A model generated the notes under the pieces. The model did no database searches. It saw only the letters and a program-made list of their open reading frames with translations, and was not told where the DNA came from. Below, piece after piece: positions 33,002 to 44,175 of a DNA stretch of 64,000 bases. The translations under genes and the position numbers were made by a program. Within the stretch, counting starts at the first letter, position 1, and every line of letters starts with the position of its first letter. The stretch comes from Balanoglossus misakiensis (lineage: Eukaryota; Hemichordata): NCBI GenBank assembly GCA_040954595.2, contig CM082597.2:8370001-8434000 (forward strand). Direction: 5' to 3'.

Positions 33002-33242
33002 AACAATAACAGTCACTGAGAATCTTTCTAGATGGACAGCAACATCCTGAGAACTCATCAGTCGGGGCTCCTGACAGATTCAATTCTGGACAAGCACCAT
33101 TTGCCTCGATTTTGGTGAGACTGTTGAATTGACTGAACTGAGTTGTTATTGCACTCATTGTATTATCACCGCAGGTTTGGAGATCTAAACTTGTTACGTT
33201 GTCTGTCTTTGCAAGTAATTTCATGGCAACTGTTGCATTCAC
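33002..33242 (-). CDS. Unrecognised domain, copy 2, second exon
   Basis: A 241 bp exon, phase 0 to 1: VNATVAMKLLAK, GACPELNLSG, GCCCPSRKILSD. Same CPEL and Cys-cluster motifs as 36199-36457. It joins in phase 1 to the GCC2 exons. Confidence 0.6.
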
Positions 33243-33600
33243 CTACCGTTATGAAAAACACCAAATAGAAAGTTTGGTTTAATGGATTAAAAGGACACAA
33301 TAGCTGTAACTTTTGGCTTTATTTTCAGTATTTTCCTTCTGTATATAAAACACAGTTTCTTGTTCTACTCCAAACAGCATGTTAATATACCCAGTACTTG
33401 ACTTATCATGTACAAGAAACTGCAGTAGATACACAAAACAAACATACTGAAAATGTAGCAAAAAGATACAGCTAATAGAGCTTTTAAAGGGATTGTGTTT
33501 GATACAAGACACCGTTTATGTTATTCTACATGTGGATATATAATGAATCAATGTTCGTCCACATAAAACTGTAAAATTTTCCAGCAGGACAGAATAATAC

Positions 33601-33821
33601 CTGATAGGCGTCTACTATGGCCATTGTTGTATAGTCACTTTAAACTTCAACACTGTCTTCAAACGAGTTACACAGGACCGACAACAGTGGTTCAACAGAC
33701 TGCACGATTCCAAGCAGACTTGACTCATAATATGAGATACATTGGTTGGTATCACTTGGAATGGTCATCACAGAGTTGTATACACCTCCCACAGTCAGGA
33801 AATAATCCGGAACTTCCTTCT
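33601..33821 (-). pseudogene. Unrecognised domain, copy 2, first exon with in-frame stop
   Basis: A 221 bp exon, phase 1 to 0, starting KEVPDYFLTVGG, parallel to 36950-37185 (VPDY, a mid Cys, an amphipathic segment). The reading frame that matches both splice sites has TAA at 33640-33642, 13 codons before the GTATTA donor. Confidence 0.5.
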
Positions 33822-34232
33822 CTGTGAAAAGATCAATATGGAAGAGAATTCAACTTCAGGCAGACTAGTTGAATTGTCAATACAGTTTTTGCTTTACTCA
33901 GCTGGCGAAAAAAATCCAAATTTTGCTAATCCACTCAAATCTTGACTAATGCCATCTTCTATGCGGTAATGTAGGTATTGACTGGTTATAAAATGATCAG
34001 TTTATATAAAGGCACATATAGCAAACTGGAAAACACAAATTCCCTCGCATATCAGCAATATGCAAAGAAAATCTGAACCAACAGTAACACTGAATTAGTT
34101 GGTTATTTTGGTTCTTCAAGTTTATTATCTGCATCAGCATTCACATATTATTTTGGGGGCTTAATGAATATTGATATGATATCAGTTCAATTTCAATTAT
34201 GCAGTAATAGATCAGTAGAAGCCGATACACAC

Positions 34233-34448
34233 CAACACAATCAGGTACGTAATTATGGGGTAGCCATGTTCCACCAATTATGCAGGTGTACATTCCTCCA
34301 GGCGAATCAATTTCTTGAATGAAATCATAACCGGCTTGACAGGACAATGTACAGGAGAATCCTGAACCCAGTGGTCCTCCAATAACACGGGTGCAAGTCT
34401 TCTGGCCACCTTCTGGTGTAAGTAGTGACCACTCTGGACATGTATCAG
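34233..34448 (-). CDS. Sushi-like exon after HYR
   Basis: A 216 bp phase 1-1 exon: ADTCPEW, FSCTLSCQAGYDF, YTCIIGGTW, VPDCV. Sushi pattern with an extra Cys pair, as is common in HYR-associated CCP modules. Donor GTGTGT. Confidence 0.78.
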
Positions 34449-34705
34449 CTGAATAACAAAATGAGATGTTGAAAGGTGAAATGTCTCATGTCTCAAAACA
34501 ATGACACATTAACTTCTAAATGCATATCAAGTAATAACCATATCATTTTTTTTATCTTATTTATATAGTATCTGTTTAAAGCCTCTAGACCTGCAACCTT
34601 TTGCATTATTTTCATGATTTTATTTTCCAACTTAAATTGGGAAATCAAAATAAGATTACTGATAGGTACACATGAACATCTCATCAACTTGAGCTGAACA
34701 CTTAC

Positions 34706-34942
34706 GTTGAACAGAAACATCAAATTGACACTGAGCCTGGTTGCCACTGTAATCGGTTGCAGTAACAGTCACTGCGATGTAATTCCTGGTTTCAACTGCA
34801 GTTCCATTTGGTGGTTCATATATGACGTCACTGATTCCGTGGTTGTCTACAACAGAGACTCCTGGATATGACACATTGTGTACCACTTCATCAACAAGAA
34901 TTACGTACGTGTCCGGACAGTCTAAAGTTGGTGGCATGGTAT
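34706..34942 (-). CDS. HYR (hyalin repeat) domain exon
   Basis: A 237 bp phase 1-1 exon: PPTLDCPDTY, VVDNHGISDV, YIAVTVTATDYSGN and CQFDVSV. The P.i.CP ... a.D..GN.a.C.f.v.V pattern is the HYR immunoglobulin-like fold, often next to sushi modules as in SVEP1 and sushi-repeat proteins; here the next exon is a sushi. Confidence 0.85.
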
Positions 34943-35342
34943 CTGCAATCCAATAAATATTTCAAAAGATATGAGACTGTAATCTGCTTGGTTTGTAACC
35001 ACAATACTTGCCAGCCATTAAAGCGACATAGTAATCTTGAATTCAGCTGGGAGAAGAACTGTTCTGTAGGTGGCTCCATGACAACCCCAATTGCTAAACC
35101 ACTTAAACATCGTCCTTTTTCCCAGTGATGTCGACAACCACTCCAATGATGGACCATTAAGCTTTGTGATTTCCACAAATGAAAGCAGGCAGACAATGCA
35201 TGAAATCAAATCAAATCAAATCAAATCAGAATGAAACAAAATCAGAATCAAATTAGAATAAAACACAAACAAACATTAAAATCCAATTCCAACATTGGTG
35301 ATTTCATTCAAGAACTCAATCTGGCGGATAAATTGCTAAGGG

Positions 35343-35632
35343 CAAATAAAAAAATATGTGCTGTTCTGATTACATGGTTTTCAAAAATAGGGTAGGTAGG
35401 TAGGGAATGTTTTTTATGTTGCATTTTTCTTTTAAATCCTCGGCCCCTGTAGTGTAGAAGAATAACGTCATAATTCTTACGTGATTCTTGCAATTTTCAT
35501 AAATTTTGTATATTTGACAATGTTTTTTATACTTCCGGTTTAGGAAGCTCTAAAAAGTTTAGGGTCGGCGGGTTATAATTAGGGTAGGTCGGGTAATTGG
35601 AACAGCACATATTTTTTCATTTTGACCTAATG
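35343..35632. repeat. MITE with 'aaaatatgtgctgtt' inverted ends, copy 2
   Basis: Opposite orientation to 31560-31860. Ends aaaaaatatgtgctgtt and aacagcacatattttt are mutual inverted repeats. Lies directly next to the exon at 35640. Confidence 0.7.
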
Positions 35633-35639
35633 AACATAC

Positions 35640-35738
35640 CAATACAAACAGGTGCAGTCCCATTCCATTGAGCATTAGTAAGATATGATGACTGTTCAGA
35701 TACATCCCTTCTTTTCCTCACAACTTCCACTGCGGCTG
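35640..35738 (-). CDS. Short linker exon with basic RKRR motif
   Basis: A 99 bp phase 1-1 exon: AAVEVVRKRRDVSEQSSY ... QWNGTAPVC. RKRR resembles a furin-type site. The acceptor is a tandem cagcag, so a one-residue variant is possible. The last part resembles the W.G..P.C end of a sushi module. Confidence 0.5.
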
Positions 35739-35869
35739 CTGTTAAAATAAAAAAAATTTTCTGTAAGTAATACTTAATTCATGCTTGTAACACACCGCTC
35801 ATAGCATGCATTTACCTGATGACCGTGCCTGTTTATGAAATACACATTACAGAGTCACGAATTTAGTCG

Positions 35870-36170
35870 ATAATAGAAGAAAACTGCTGACTCAGCATTT
35901 TTCACCAATGGTTTGTCTATGGGCAAATTTTTTTTTAATGTAATTTATCTCAAAATAGAGCAAGGTGAACCTTATATTTTAAGTGACCAATGAATTTATA
36001 TTTACTGGACTGAGCTATGTAGAAAATTTCGTGACAATGACAATAGAAGAAGTTTGTTTTCTAGCAATTATCAATGTAATCCTATGGGAAAAAGACGGGT
36101 GCGTGCAGTTTTCCGGTTTATGTTTTGCGCGTACATCCTTAAAAGAAAAGAAGAGATATAAGCGCCACTT
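35870..36170. repeat. Dispersed repeat 'tttctagcaattatcaatg', copy 1
   Basis: About 300 bp shared with 50283-50705 (phrases gctgactcagca, aatttatatttact, gaagtttgttttctagcaattatcaatgtaatcctatg). A weaker third relative is near 46190-46290. Confidence 0.6.
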
Positions 36171-36198
36171 TAGTGTGAATAAAATAATGATTTTATAC

Positions 36199-36457
36199 AT
36201 ACTGCATCTGACAAGAGCTCATATCCTTCAGGACAACAGAATGTTGCATCATCTTCTTGAATTGGGTTTGCAGAAGATGATAGTTCTGGACAATTGTCTG
36301 AACTGTCAATGGCAACCAAAACTGGAAATACACTTGGATGGTTGGTCAGATAGAAGATTAGTTGAAGACCACATCTTGACAATTCTGCATTGTCGTATCT
36401 AGGGCTCAATGGGTCTATGGGTTCGATCAGTAAGTTCAGCCCCACATCCATTAAAAG
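36199..36457 (-). CDS. Unrecognised domain, copy 1, second exon
   Basis: A 259 bp exon, phase 0 to 1, beginning LLMDVGLNLL. It contains DNCPELSSSAN and FCCPEGYELLSD. The CPEL and CC.P....LSD motifs are shared with copy 2 (33002-33242). The GTATAA donor is the one that keeps phase; a GTATGT four bases upstream would not. Confidence 0.55.
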
Positions 36458-36949
36458 CTGCAGGTAAGACGAAAATACAGTCATAAGCATTTGTTTTAAA
36501 AGATGTTATGTTTAATATGCTTTATTATTATGCATCTGGCACCAAGAACAATAGAATTTAGCGTGTACTAAAAAGCCGTACGGAACGCGTGTTAAATACG
36601 CCTTAAGTTTCAAGGCGCCCCAACTCACCGTGTACAGGTATGTACTGTTATGTGGACGGTTTCAAGACCACCCCACTCCAACGCACGTAAACAAAAAAGA
36701 AAGATGACTGCTCGCTGTTTCAGCTGAGCAGTTTACGATCGATGGTATCGACAAAATTGAACATCGCATGGTTGTCACACTTGCATGAAAATATTCTCGC
36801 AATATGCTTTTTTCTTTGCATTTGCAATCTGAAGAGCAAGTGAGATAAAATGCTATGAACTGAACAATTTGTTGAGTGTAATATTCTAGACTCCAGAAAG
36901 AGTCTACAAGATTTTCTGCAAGACTGAAAGAGACAGTTAGAGTACCCAC

Positions 36950-37185
36950 CGAATTATCCGATAGCGAGGTGAGACTTATGGATAATGCGATATTGATTGT
37001 AACCAGACCAGCAAGTGGAACACATGCTCCTGATGGATCTTGAGACAGGAGTTGAGTTAAACCATTAACAAGTTGTGTTGTTATTTCTGTACCATAGTAG
37101 TTGCCACAGGATTGCTGGTCTGTGATTTCGCCACTACCATTATATGACACACTAAGCTGTGCACAGTAGTCAGGAACGTCACGGT
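36950..37185 (-). CDS. Unrecognised domain, copy 1, first exon
   Basis: A 236 bp exon, phase 1 to 0: DRDVPDYCAQL, a GNYYGTEITTQ segment, ACVPLAGLVTINIAL, ending in SDNS at a GTGGGT donor. It joins in phase 0 to 36199-36457. The same two-exon unit recurs at 33601-33821 plus 33002-33242, sharing the VPDY start. I do not recognise the family. Confidence 0.6.
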
Positions 37186-37299
37186 CTGCAAAGTAATTAT
37201 CGAATAATTATAAATCCAATTTTCTTCAGGCCAATTTGTTCAAAGCATAAATGGGTTCAATTCTTTGGGCTTTATTCAGATTTCAAATTTAACCGTATT

Positions 37300-37960
37300 A
37301 CTTCATGGTGCAGAGGTCGCAGTAAAAATTTTTTTGAGTGCGTCTTTTTGACGCATTCATAAAAAAAATGTGTCAAACTCCTTTCAGCCTGGTCCTAGAC
37401 ATGTCTAGTTCAATATCCAATAAACAAAATTAGCAACATTTTGAGTACAAAAGGTTGGGCGCACTAGTGGTTGTTACATTTTGAGTACAAAGTTTGCGCG
37501 CACAAGTGATTATTTTGATCCCAGGGGGATATGATAGTCAGCGGTATGCGGTATCACGCGTATGGTTTCAGTTGACCATTGTGCATATAGAGCGGCCGTT
37601 CCTATGCGTCAATATTGACGCACTGATTAAGATATCTGCGTCAAGTGAGGATTTTTTGCGTCAAATACGCATACTTTTTGCGTAAACGCAACCTCTGATG
37701 GTGTGTATTAAAGATACAAGAAAAAAAATTCACTTTTTGAAATAAACAATTCTCTGTTAATTATCAAGTTCTGTTAATTATCGAGAATCCCCTAAAAGTA
37801 TATATTTTCTGAAAGAAAATATAGAAGAACATTTTGGTGTGACAATTGTTTACACAACTATCATGTGACAAGCAATTTAAATTAACTTCCAAAAACAAGT
37901 TTTCTGGATGTTTTGTTTTAACACTTTGAGACATCACTCAAATACAACACGTTATCAACC
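37300..37960. other. Intron, no exon; tgcgtca-rich stretch
   Basis: 37320-37690 contains repeated (t)gcgtca/tgacgca words (for example near 37345, 37610, 37640 and 37670). No coding pattern seen. Confidence 0.3.
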
Positions 37961-37983
37961 AAACTAAGGGTAATATCTCTTAC

Positions 37984-38085
37984 CTGGTAGTTGAGTTGGA
38001 GTTGGTAGAGTCGTAAGACCACCCGTTGTGGCTTTCAGAGTTGTTGCTGGTTTCGTAGTTGGTTTAGTACTAACATCATGATATA
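37984..38085 (-). CDS. Short Thr/Pro-rich exon
   Basis: A 102 bp phase 1-1 exon reading YHDVSTKPTTKPATTLKA and LPTPTQLPG; mucin-like linker. acag acceptor and GTAAGA donor. Confidence 0.65.
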
Positions 38086-38595
38086 CTGTATAAATGAAAT
38101 TGAATGAATATTTTATATTACACACTGGACATGGGTGTCTATATGATAAGAGTGGAAGAGTTATTTGACCAACTATATACAGATCAATTGCACTGAGCAT
38201 TGTTATTGCCTCATTTGTGACATAGAGTCTGATTCAAACAACGATGATGATGGTAACTAACAATGTATAACTGTTTAACTGTTTACATTGCAGGTATTAT
38301 GAATTTTTTTTTTCAATTGAAATTTTCACTGTACCCGTACATGAAGTTTCTATCAATAAAGCCAAATTTTCTATGTTTTATTATTCATAGTTTACTTTAT
38401 CATAATAGGAAGTAAACCTACATTTCTTTGAAAAAAAAGTGAGGAGTGAATATGTTTTCTCCTTTCTCCCACCCCTCACCCCCTAAAAATAATGGTGTCA
38501 TCCAGGAGCTAGAGTCGTGTCAACTAAGTAAACAAGATCCATCCTTACTTTGGAGCTCATAATGCTGAAAAGTGTAGAAATTGGTATACATTCAC

Positions 38596-39207
38596 CTTTT
38601 GATGTTAACAGATCTGTCGGTGCCTCAGTTGTATGTTTTCTTGTTGTTCTTCTTTGGGAAGTGGCAGTATCATCAGTTATCATTTGTGTTTGCCATTCTG
38701 TGGTGCCTTCTACCGTTTGCCAATATTCTGTGGTGCCGTCCATTTTATTTGTTGTCAAAAGTGTCTCTGGTGTGGTGGCGTCCATTTTGTTTGTTGTCAA
38801 CAATTTCTCTGGTGTTGTCCATGACTCTGTTGGCATCACATCACTTGCATCGTCATACTCTGAAGTCTGGTCTGCAGGAGTAATATCCACAGATTCTGCT
38901 GTTGACATCATTTCTGTTTTTGAGATCGGAGCAGATGTTGTCTTGTATGTACCCTCACCTTCTGTGCTTGACTGCTGATCAGGCTTTTCAGAACTTGCCT
39001 CTACTGTTGTCACGACAACAGGCATGGTTACTGTAACCATAGTAACTGTTGTGGTTGACTTGCTTTTTCCAGTTGTCACAGCCGGTATATTGTCAATGTC
39101 CAACACAATTGTCATTCTGGGCGAAGTTATGGCATATCCATCAGTTGAGATGCTTTTTTCTGTGCCTTCGGTGTAGGGACTAGTTAAATATTCCAGCGTT
39201 GTTTCAT
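38596..39207 (-). CDS. Thr/Ser-rich mucin-like exon
   Basis: A 612 bp phase 1-1 exon of 204 codons, open: DETTLEYLTSPY at the start, then TTTVTMVTVTMPVVVTTV and repeats of LLTTNKMD.TT. No Cys. Interpreted as an extended O-glycosylated linker after the second barrel domain. Confidence 0.72.
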
Positions 39208-39430
39208 CTGTTGATAAAAATGAACATTACAATTTGAATAATCTAGAACAAGGAAATCTAATGTTATATTGTTCTCCACTAACATGAACAGTATTGAATC
39301 AATATTCCTGGCAGGAGACAATTTCAAGGTATTCTCATCCCGGTGTGTGATTCAAATGATATTGTGTTATTATTCTATTGCTTTCTTTAATACAATTGTT
39401 TATGAGGGTGTTGAGATTTCTTATTCAAAA

Positions 39431-39610
39431 TACAGTAAAATAGGAAATTTTCGCGAACGATAAATTTACTGGTGAAAAAAAAAGTCGCTTAGGTTTTCAG
39501 AGATAACGATGCAGTGAAATACCAGAACGTGAAAATTAATCGCCACGTAACAGTTGCCACATTTGATATCATGAACATTTCCTCTTGCGAAAATTTTGCT
39601 TAAAAGTGTA
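39431..39610. repeat. 'TACTGTAAAACG' MITE family copy, eroded end
   Basis: Starts tacagtaaaataggaaattttcgcg; core gataacgatgcagtgaaata. The far end is diverged. Confidence 0.65.
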
Positions 39611-39753
39611 CCAGATATTGGTGTGCAAAACACAATATCAGATATCACAACTAATTTAACAAATTCAGCTATACTCCATTGAAATCATCAGCAACATTGA
39701 CCTATGTTATACAGTAAACTAATTACATATTGTATAAAATGAAACCATCTTAC

Positions 39754-40079
39754 CTTCAAGCGTACTCTCAATTGTTGTAACTATTCCAAAGTCTGGAAGT
39801 GTAGTAACTTCAAGCTCATCATCCTCACAATGTCGAAATTGCTTGGAGGTGTCAATAATCGCACCAAAATCAAACTCTCTAACCCTGTAGTTAATTTTAC
39901 CAGACACCGAATAGACCTTGACATTGAGAGGGGCTTGTATATCACCAGAACCAATGGGTGGTTCAAATTAGTCTGTCTAGAGTAATCCAGGGACCAGTTG
40001 TGTGGACTTCCACAGTGGTGACAGGGTAACGATGATCCAATATTAATAAGCTGAATGATGCAGAAATGCTCTCTGCAAA
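39754..40079 (-). pseudogene. Expansin-like domain copy B, C-terminal exon with 11 bp deletion
   Basis: Paralogue of 42968-43300, 326 bp. It lacks 11 bp present in copy A near 39968, giving TGA at 39963-39965 in the phase-0 frame, and has a 6 bp in-frame insertion near its end. The last part (INYRVREFDFG, ESTLEG) is open in the frame that reaches the donor. Confidence 0.55.
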
Positions 40080-40178
40080 CTAAATAAACAAATCAATCAA
40101 TCAATATGCAGTACACTAAAAAGATGAACGATACAGTCCCTGGTTGGTCCTAATACTTTGAAATTTAGAGCAAGACTT

Positions 40179-40358
40179 ACTGTAAAATGGGTTATTTTCG
40201 CGAGCATAAATTTTCGCAAAATACGCAAGATCCAAAAAAGACAGATTTAACGATGCAGTTAGTGAAATACATGAACGCCAAAATTAATCCTCGCGTAACA
40301 GTTGCCTCTTTTGATATTGCGAAAATTTCCTGGCGTGAAAATTTCCCGTTTTACAGTA
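40179..40358. repeat. 'TACTGTAAAACG' MITE family copy
   Basis: Ends actgtaaaatgggttattttcgcg and aatttcccgttttacagta; shortened core. Confidence 0.75.
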
Positions 40359-40610
40359 TTTGCAACAAATCATTGTCAATGACCTAGTCCCCACTGGATC
40401 TTCCCTTGTCCAAATCAGTTGAGACTGGTTTGATTTCCAGGAGATCTAAACTTCCAGTAAAGAAACAGATGAACACTCTTGACAATTTAAACTTCAATCT
40501 TACAAATACTTAAAAAAAATGGCTAGGGAGGTTTCAAACAAGTTTGCCAAGATGTGACAATTAAAGACAAGGGTATATAAATTAGTTAATAATTGTTTTG
40601 TTTCACAAAC

Positions 40611-40829
40611 CTTGAATTTGATGGAGACATCTTCAGGACAGGCAACAACTGAGTAGGATACAAGAAGAGATGAAGGACTTTCACCATCTGACAAGATGTT
40701 GTAAGCATCCTCACTTAGAACCAGACCATCTTCATCAATCATGCAGTACGGGTACATGCACATGTCTGTTACCCGGACAACTACAGACACATCATTTGAA
40801 CCAATCACGTTCAGGCATTGCCCACAAAC
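40611..40829 (-). CDS. Expansin-like domain copy B, exon 2
   Basis: A 219 bp phase 0-0 exon, open, almost identical to 43658-43876 (VCGQCLNV, VVVRVTDMC, LSEDAYNIL, VACP). Same acceptor and GTTTGT donor. Preserved better than its neighbouring exons. Confidence 0.6.
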
Positions 40830-41105
40830 CTGCAATCACAGAAACCAAAATCTCCTCCTTTAGACAACACTGGAAGTACTAAAGCCAGCAGGGTTTCTTC
40901 AAATACAAAGCGATTATATCAATCTTAGCTGAGAAAATAAAAAAAACAGCGCAACACACAAAAACGAACAAGATGAAATAAAATTATTCATAACAAAAAT
41001 TGTTACAAATCACAATGACTCGAAATGACAGACCATCCGGTCAGTATTGACATCACAGCCAATCATGTACATAGTCTTTCAAGAACTAACGTTATCTATA
41101 CTTAC

Positions 41106-41243
41106 ATGTGAATCTTGAAAATTGGCCATACCAGCAACCATACTTGTGTAGAATGTTCCAAATGAACAGGTACCATCAGTTGGTGTCTCACTGTACTTCT
41201 CACAAGTTGCATTTAGTCTCAAAGGTACCACAATCTTTACTGA
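41106..41243 (-). pseudogene. Expansin-like domain copy B, exon 1, frameshifted
   Basis: Paralogue of 44176-44318 with the same splice sites but 138 bp rather than 143. Five bases are missing just before GCAACTTG, so the phase-1 frame meets TGA at 41200-41202. The downstream part still reads DGTCSFGTFY and MVAGMANF in the displaced frame. Confidence 0.6.
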
Positions 41244-41583
41244 CTGCAAAAACAACAACACCAGTATTAAGATAAATTATTTAATATTCAATCAATATGT
41301 AATCTTGGGTTCAATCAAAATCACACAACCATAAAACTTAATTTATGCACAAAAATTGATGGTTTCATGTTATATGTCATAAACGATACTGATTTTTGAA
41401 AAACAGGTGCATTTTTCTTCACCTCCATGACTTGTATACTTCTGCTGAATTTCAGCCAAATAGTGTGCATTTGGACAGTTGCTGGCAATTGCAACCAACG
41501 TGTACAATACCTTTTTCTTTGTGGCAACCATTAGCTGCCCAAGATGAGTTTACATGCGTAGTTGTTACAAGTAGTATAATTAC

Positions 41584-42519
41584 CTGTTGTTACATCATGA
41601 GAAGGTGTCACTGGTTTTGTTGTTGATATTTTAGTTTTTGAAAGTGGTTCTGAATATTTTGATTGAAATTCAGTGTGTTCGGTGGTCAGTTCTTTGACAC
41701 TAGTTGTAGGCAGGGATGTACTTGTTTTGGATTCTGTTGACCTGATTTCATATTCTGTTGTCAAAGACTTTGTAACATCAGGTGTGACTGGCTCAGCTGT
41801 TGTAGGGTTAGGCTTGATGTCAGTTGTTTCTCTTTGAGCACTTGTTACATCTGTTGCAGTTGGGCCTATATCTGTTCTCTCTGTGGTTGTGTCTTCTTCA
41901 TCTTCAACTGTTGAAAGTATGGTTGGATTGACACTTGCAGACTCTGTTGTTGATATTTTAGTTGAAAGTGGTTCTGAAGATTTCGATTGAAATTCAGTGC
42001 GTTTGGTGGTCAGTTCTTGGACACTAGTTGTAGGCAGGGATGTACTTGTATCTACATCTGTTACTATTCTTGTTTTGGATTCTGTTGACCTGATTTCATA
42101 CTCTGTAACATCAGGCGTGACTTCAGGCTCGACTGTTGTTGGGTTAGGCTTGATATCAGTAGTTGCTCTTTGAGCACTTGTTACATCTGTTGCAGTTGGG
42201 CCTATATCAGTTCTTGTTGCTGTTTCTGTGGTGTCTTCTTCATCTTCCATCGTTGAAAGTATTGTAGGATTGACGCTTGTTGTTAACAGAGTTGCAGTTG
42301 TGAAAGTCTCGGATATTGCTGAGCTGAATTCATCCTGATCTGTGACTATAACATGGGTGGTCGAGTGGAGACCAGTTGTGACCTCTTCAGATGAAACTGT
42401 TGTACCACTTGTCACTTCAGTTCTTGTAGACCGACTGGTGAAGGAATCAGTCTCGGGCCCCCGTGTTGTAATGTACACAGGCAATGTTGTTGGACCCTCC
42501 TGAGTAGATTGCATCTCAT
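41584..42519 (-). CDS. Large Thr/Ser-rich mucin-like exon with internal duplication
   Basis: A 936 bp phase 1-1 exon of 312 codons, open, rich in Thr/Ser with scattered Glu and Pro: a mucin-like O-glycosylation region. It holds two tandem copies of a unit of about 110 residues (both with VNPTILST, TDIGPTATDV, STSLPTTSV and SEPLS). Its end (TPSHDVTTG) is paralogous to the end of 45410-45568. Lies between the two expansin-like copies. Confidence 0.75.
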
Positions 42520-42595
42520 CTGTTTTGGCAGAAAGGAAACATGAAGAATAAGCGCTTCTGATTTCTGACATAAAATGTTCACTACTTGTATATAA

Positions 42596-42650
42596 CATAC
42601 ATACATACATACATACATACATACATACATACATACATACATACATACTG
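42596..42650. repeat. (ATAC)n microsatellite
   Basis: About 13 units of ATAC just before a MITE copy (42646-42859), in the intron after expansin-like copy A. Confidence 0.9.
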
Positions 42651-42859
42651 TAAAACGGGTTACATTCGCGAGCGATACATTTTTTGCGAAATATGCGATA
42701 GCCAAAATACATGAAAATAAAAAGTCACGTAAATGTTTTTCGGAGAGAGCTATCCAGTAAAAATAAGAGAACGCGGAAATTAATCCTTGCATAATAACAG
42801 TTGCCTCCTTTGATATCGCGAAAAATTTCTCGTCACCAAAATAACCCATTTTACAGTAC
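42646..42859. repeat. 'TACTGTAAAACG' MITE family copy
   Basis: 214 bp with clean inverted ends tactgtaaaacgggtta and taacccattttacagta. A good reference copy. Next to the ATAC microsatellite. Confidence 0.8.
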
Positions 42860-42967
42860 ATACAGACAGACAGACAGACTAAACTGATCCCATAAGGTTC
42901 CATGGTATAACATATACTGGTATATACCAAATGGGAGCTAAACTATGACGCTGAAACACAATCTTAC

Positions 42968-43300
42968 CTTCAAGCGTACTCTCAATTGTTGTAACTATGT
43001 CTGGAAGTGAAGTAACTTCAAGCTCCTCATCCTCACAATGTTGAAATTGCTTGGAGGTGTCAATAATCCCACCAAACTCAAACTCTCTTAAGCCCTGTAG
43101 TTAATTTTACCAGACACCGAATAGACCTTGACATTGAGAGGGGCTTGTATATCACCAGAACCAGTGGGTGGTTCAAATAAGTTATCACTGAGTCTGTCTA
43201 GAGTAATCCGGGGACCAGTTGTGTGGACTTCCACAGTGGTGACAGGGTAATGATGATCCAATATTAATAAGCTGAATGATGCAGAAATGCTCTCTGCAAA
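42968..43300 (-). pseudogene. Expansin-like domain copy A, C-terminal exon with frameshift
   Basis: Starts in phase 0 with FAESISASFSLLILDHHYP, then a strand-rich region (TTVEVHTTGP, NVKVYSVSGK) that could be the second beta-sandwich domain usual after an expansin barrel. It is 333 bp; two extra bases near 43087-43091 relative to copy B create a TAA at 43088-43090. Without them the exon would be 331 bp, phase 0 to 1, fitting its GTAAGA donor and the next exon. Confidence 0.55.
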
Positions 43301-43657
43301 CTAAATAAAAAAAATCCGTCAATCAATATGTGGTTCATGTACATTCAAAAAATGAATGACATAGTCCGTGGTCGGTTAGAATATTTTGAAATTAGAGCAA
43401 GACTTTTTTGCAACAAATCATTGTCAGTGACATAGTCCCCACTGGATCTTCCCTTGTCCAAATCAGATGAGACTGGTTTGATTTCCGGGGGATCGAAACT
43501 TCCAAAACATCAATCTTATAAATATTGTTAAAAACATGGCTAGTGAGGTTTCAAATATTTTTGCCATGATGTCACAATTAAAGGGAATGATTACTTTTAA
43601 GTAGCAATTAAAGAAAAGGGTATCTAAAATAGTTAATAATTGTGTTGTTTCACAAAC

Positions 43658-43876
43658 CTTGAACTTGATAGAGACATCATAAGGACAGGCAACAACTGAG
43701 TAGGATACAAGAATAGATGAAGGACTTTCACCATCTGACAAGATGTTGTAAGCATCTTCACTTAGAACCAGACCATCTTCATCAATCATGCAGTACGGGT
43801 ACATGCACATGTCTGTTACCCGGACAACTACAGATACATCATTTGAACCAATCACATTCAGGCATTGCCCGCAAAC
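43658..43876 (-). CDS. Double-psi barrel (expansin-like) domain, copy A, exon 2
   Basis: A 219 bp phase 0-0 exon, intact. Key motifs: VCGQCLNV, VVVRVTDMC, LSEDAYNIL, YSVVACP. These match the expansin barrel signature (CG.C..v ... v.v.vtD.Cp.c ... dls..af..l ... v.yr.V.C). The Asp of the expansin HFD motif appears replaced (LVLS), so canonical wall-loosening chemistry is doubtful. Expansin-like proteins are known from plants, microbes, nematodes and some other invertebrates. Confidence 0.62.
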
Positions 43877-44175
43877 CTGCAATCACACAATCATGTAGCT
43901 GTCAAAATGCATAATTATATTTCAACAAACCAACTAACTCCTTCTTTAGACAACACTGCAGGTTTTGGTTTAAGTGCTTAATCAAATTAAGCTGAGGAAA
44001 TTTGAAAGAAAAACAGTGCAACACACAAACTTAGACAAACACGATGAAATAAAATTATTCATAACAAAAGTTGTTACAAATCACAATGACTCGAAATGAG
44101 AGAATATCTGGTCAGTATTGACATCACAGCCAATCATGTACAAGGACTTTCAGAACTAACGTTATCTATACTTAC

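Noticed and set aside
38550-38978. Plus-strand ORF with many Val/Ser/Cys residues, looking like membrane segments
   Set aside because: It is the complement of a Thr-rich mucin exon; Thr codons on one strand give hydrophobic codons on the other.
42596-42712. Start of an ORF with repeated YVCM residues
   Set aside because: It is the ATAC microsatellite translated; the real mucin exon begins at an acceptor at 42519.
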